Of a stretch of DNA of 5,492 nucleotides, positions 4,797 to 5,492 are shown piece by piece. The position numbers and the translations under genes are program-made. This DNA is from an uncultured Hyphomicrobiales bacterium (lineage in GTDB: Bacteria > Pseudomonadota > Alphaproteobacteria > Rhizobiales > Beijerinckiaceae): the NCBI GenBank assembly GCA_903932565.1, contig CAIZGQ010000521.1, forward strand, positions 1 through 5,492, read 5' to 3'. The notes beneath the pieces are model-generated. The model searched no databases, had not been told where the DNA came from, and saw only the letters and a program-made list of their open reading frames with translations. Positions within the stretch are counted from its first letter, which is position 1. The number at the start of each line of letters is the position of its first letter.

Positions 4797-5215
4797 TGTG
4801 GGGGCCTCGGAGGAGGCGCTACGTCGAACCGGACCGTTTCTTCCGGAAGCGTAGCCCACCGATGCATCTCTTTGGTCCAGACGGACTGAATGGGCGCCGG
4901 AAAGTCGGGATCGGCAAAAGCGCCGAGCGCCACTCCGACTAGGCCTGGCATACGCTCCGGCTCCCACCAAACGTTGGAACCGCATCGTGGGCAGAAGAAG
5001 AATGATACCGGATAACCCGAAGCTGACGCTCGCTGAAACCGCTCGGGGTCTTTGCCGTCGCTTCGGACGGCGGCGCGGAAGTAGAAGACCGCAACGCTGA
5101 ACGCGCTGCCACTCCGGCGCTGGCAATCTAAACAGTGACACATCGAGATTTTCCTCGGTTCGCCGTCGCAGACGAGCCGGAGGTCACCACAGTGGCATTG
5201 AGCGATACGAGCCAT
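4793..5215 (-). CDS. GFA-family zinc-binding protein
   Basis: 140 residues with the fold of the glutathione-dependent formaldehyde-activating enzyme (Gfa) family, PF04828. Zinc-binding cysteines fall as C7-x-C9 (QCHCGDLRL), C26-x-C28-x2-C31 (MCHCLDCQRRSGSAFSV) and C75-x2-C78 (FFCPRCGSNVWWEP). The C-terminal half carries VGVALGAFADPDFPAP and QSVWTKEMHRWATLP, typical of the family. Most members are annotated from the founding Paracoccus Gfa, but few have a proven activity, so a role in formaldehyde or thiol chemistry is only suggested. ATG 5215 is chosen because the conserved MARIAQCHCG starts there. The frame extends to 5296, but the extra residues do not resemble the family. No strong Shine-Dalgarno sequence is visible. 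It is the first gene of a two-gene unit with the acetyltransferase. Confidence 0.87.
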   Translation of the reverse strand: MARIAQCHCGDLRLVCDGEPRKISMCHCLDCQRRSGSAFSVAVFYFRAAVRSDGKDPERFQRASASGYPVSFFFCPRCGSNVWWEPERMPGLVGVALGAFADPDFPAPIQSVWTKEMHRWATLPEETVRFDVAPPPRPPQ

Positions 5216-5229
5216 GTCGTCATATTGGG

Positions 5230-5243
5230 GCACCTGCTGGTGC
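5230..5243. promoter_or_regulatory. Short inverted repeat upstream of the GFA gene
   Basis: GCACC TGCT GGTGC is a perfect 5-bp stem with a 4-base loop, ending 15 bases before the GFA start codon on the minus strand. It could be an operator half-site pair or a leader hairpin. A weak TTGCGG...CAATAT pair flanks it with 18-base spacing. Function is uncertain. Confidence 0.25.
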
Positions 5244-5492
5244 TTCCGCAATGGGACAAATCCTGACCTACGCACCGTGCCAGAAACTCGCCGCAAGGGC
5301 GGCGCAGGCTAATGCTCGAGTATATGGACGGCTGTGACGACTGCAACGGGTGGACAGCGGTACTTTCGCGATGGCGGTCTTGCACCGTTCACGGGCGTTT
5401 TCACAACGCCTATGAGGCCTCCGGGGGCAGGTAACGGTAAACTCCTTGTCGCGCCAAAGTGGTGGTTTATGTTGCAAGCGGCGGCGAGGAGC
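5244..5492. other. Right-edge stretch, no convincing gene
   Basis: Several frames are open on the minus strand, but their translations are rich in Arg, Ser, Cys and His with no domain pattern, as expected for frames through GC-rich non-coding DNA. An ATG at 5469 (plus) begins a frame that leaves the window after eight codons and cannot be judged. Confidence 0.4.

Noticed and set aside
4797..5141. Upstream extension of the acetyltransferase frame
   Set aside because: It reads the GFA gene out of frame. The GNAT homology begins at 4796 and the ATGA overlap supports that start.
5268..5477. Minus-strand open frame at the right edge
   Set aside because: Arg/Cys/His-rich translation with no domain pattern and no ribosome binding site.
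1..5492. CRISPR array, tRNA or rRNA genes
   Set aside because: No regularly spaced repeats, and no cloverleaf or rRNA signature was recognised by eye on either strand.

Overview
This is a GC-rich accessory region, and the codon use and protein families suggest an alphaproteobacterium, possibly a sphingomonad. The lineage is an impression from motif style, not a search result. The window looks like a mosaic: short intact cargo modules separated by decayed fragments of larger genes, one complete insertion sequence, and a small metabolic gene pair on the right.

Layout, left to right. (a) 1-89, minus: the first 29 codons of an unidentified gene leaving the left edge. Its upstream region holds a strong inverted repeat (110-141) that looks like an operator. 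(b) 161-615, minus: remnant of a membrane-anchored AraC-type regulator, broken by a one-base frameshift in a C run and lacking its HTH domain. (c) 616-846: no gene seen. (d) 847-1529, minus: a toxin-first HigBA-type toxin-antitoxin (TA) operon with a clear promoter and palindromic operator at 1539-1581. (e) 1617-2079, minus: two abutting gene relics, the C-terminal end of a DEAD/DEAH helicase (motifs V and VI) and an N-terminal scrap that resembles a Tn3-family transposase. (f) 2154-2724, plus: a second, unrelated toxin-first TA operon of the HigB/GraT-HigA/GraA type. (g) 2725-3004: AT-rich and palindrome-rich intergenic DNA. (h) about 3005-4356, plus: a complete IS110-family, IS1111-group insertion sequence. 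(i) 4386-5215, minus: a translationally coupled pair, a GFA-family zinc protein followed by a YpeA-like GNAT acetyltransferase. (j) 5216-5492: no convincing gene.

The most notable signal is in the IS. After the transposase stop lies a roughly 240-base non-coding stretch that can fold into three successive stem-loops (about 4181-4316). It contains a 12-base exact copy of the left IS/target junction (GCTATGGGTGAT) and a 9-base exact copy of the right junction (ACAGATGGC). The two junctions share GATGG as the presumptive crossover core. This is what a bridge RNA / seekRNA, the guide RNA of IS110-family recombinases, should look like. If correct, the window lets one read a guide RNA together with the site it targeted.

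The two TA operons diverge from one another around the helicase/Tn3 relics, which suggests repeated insertion and decay at this spot. The helicase relic may be left from a lost defence or mobile gene cluster, but nothing here shows an intact defence system.
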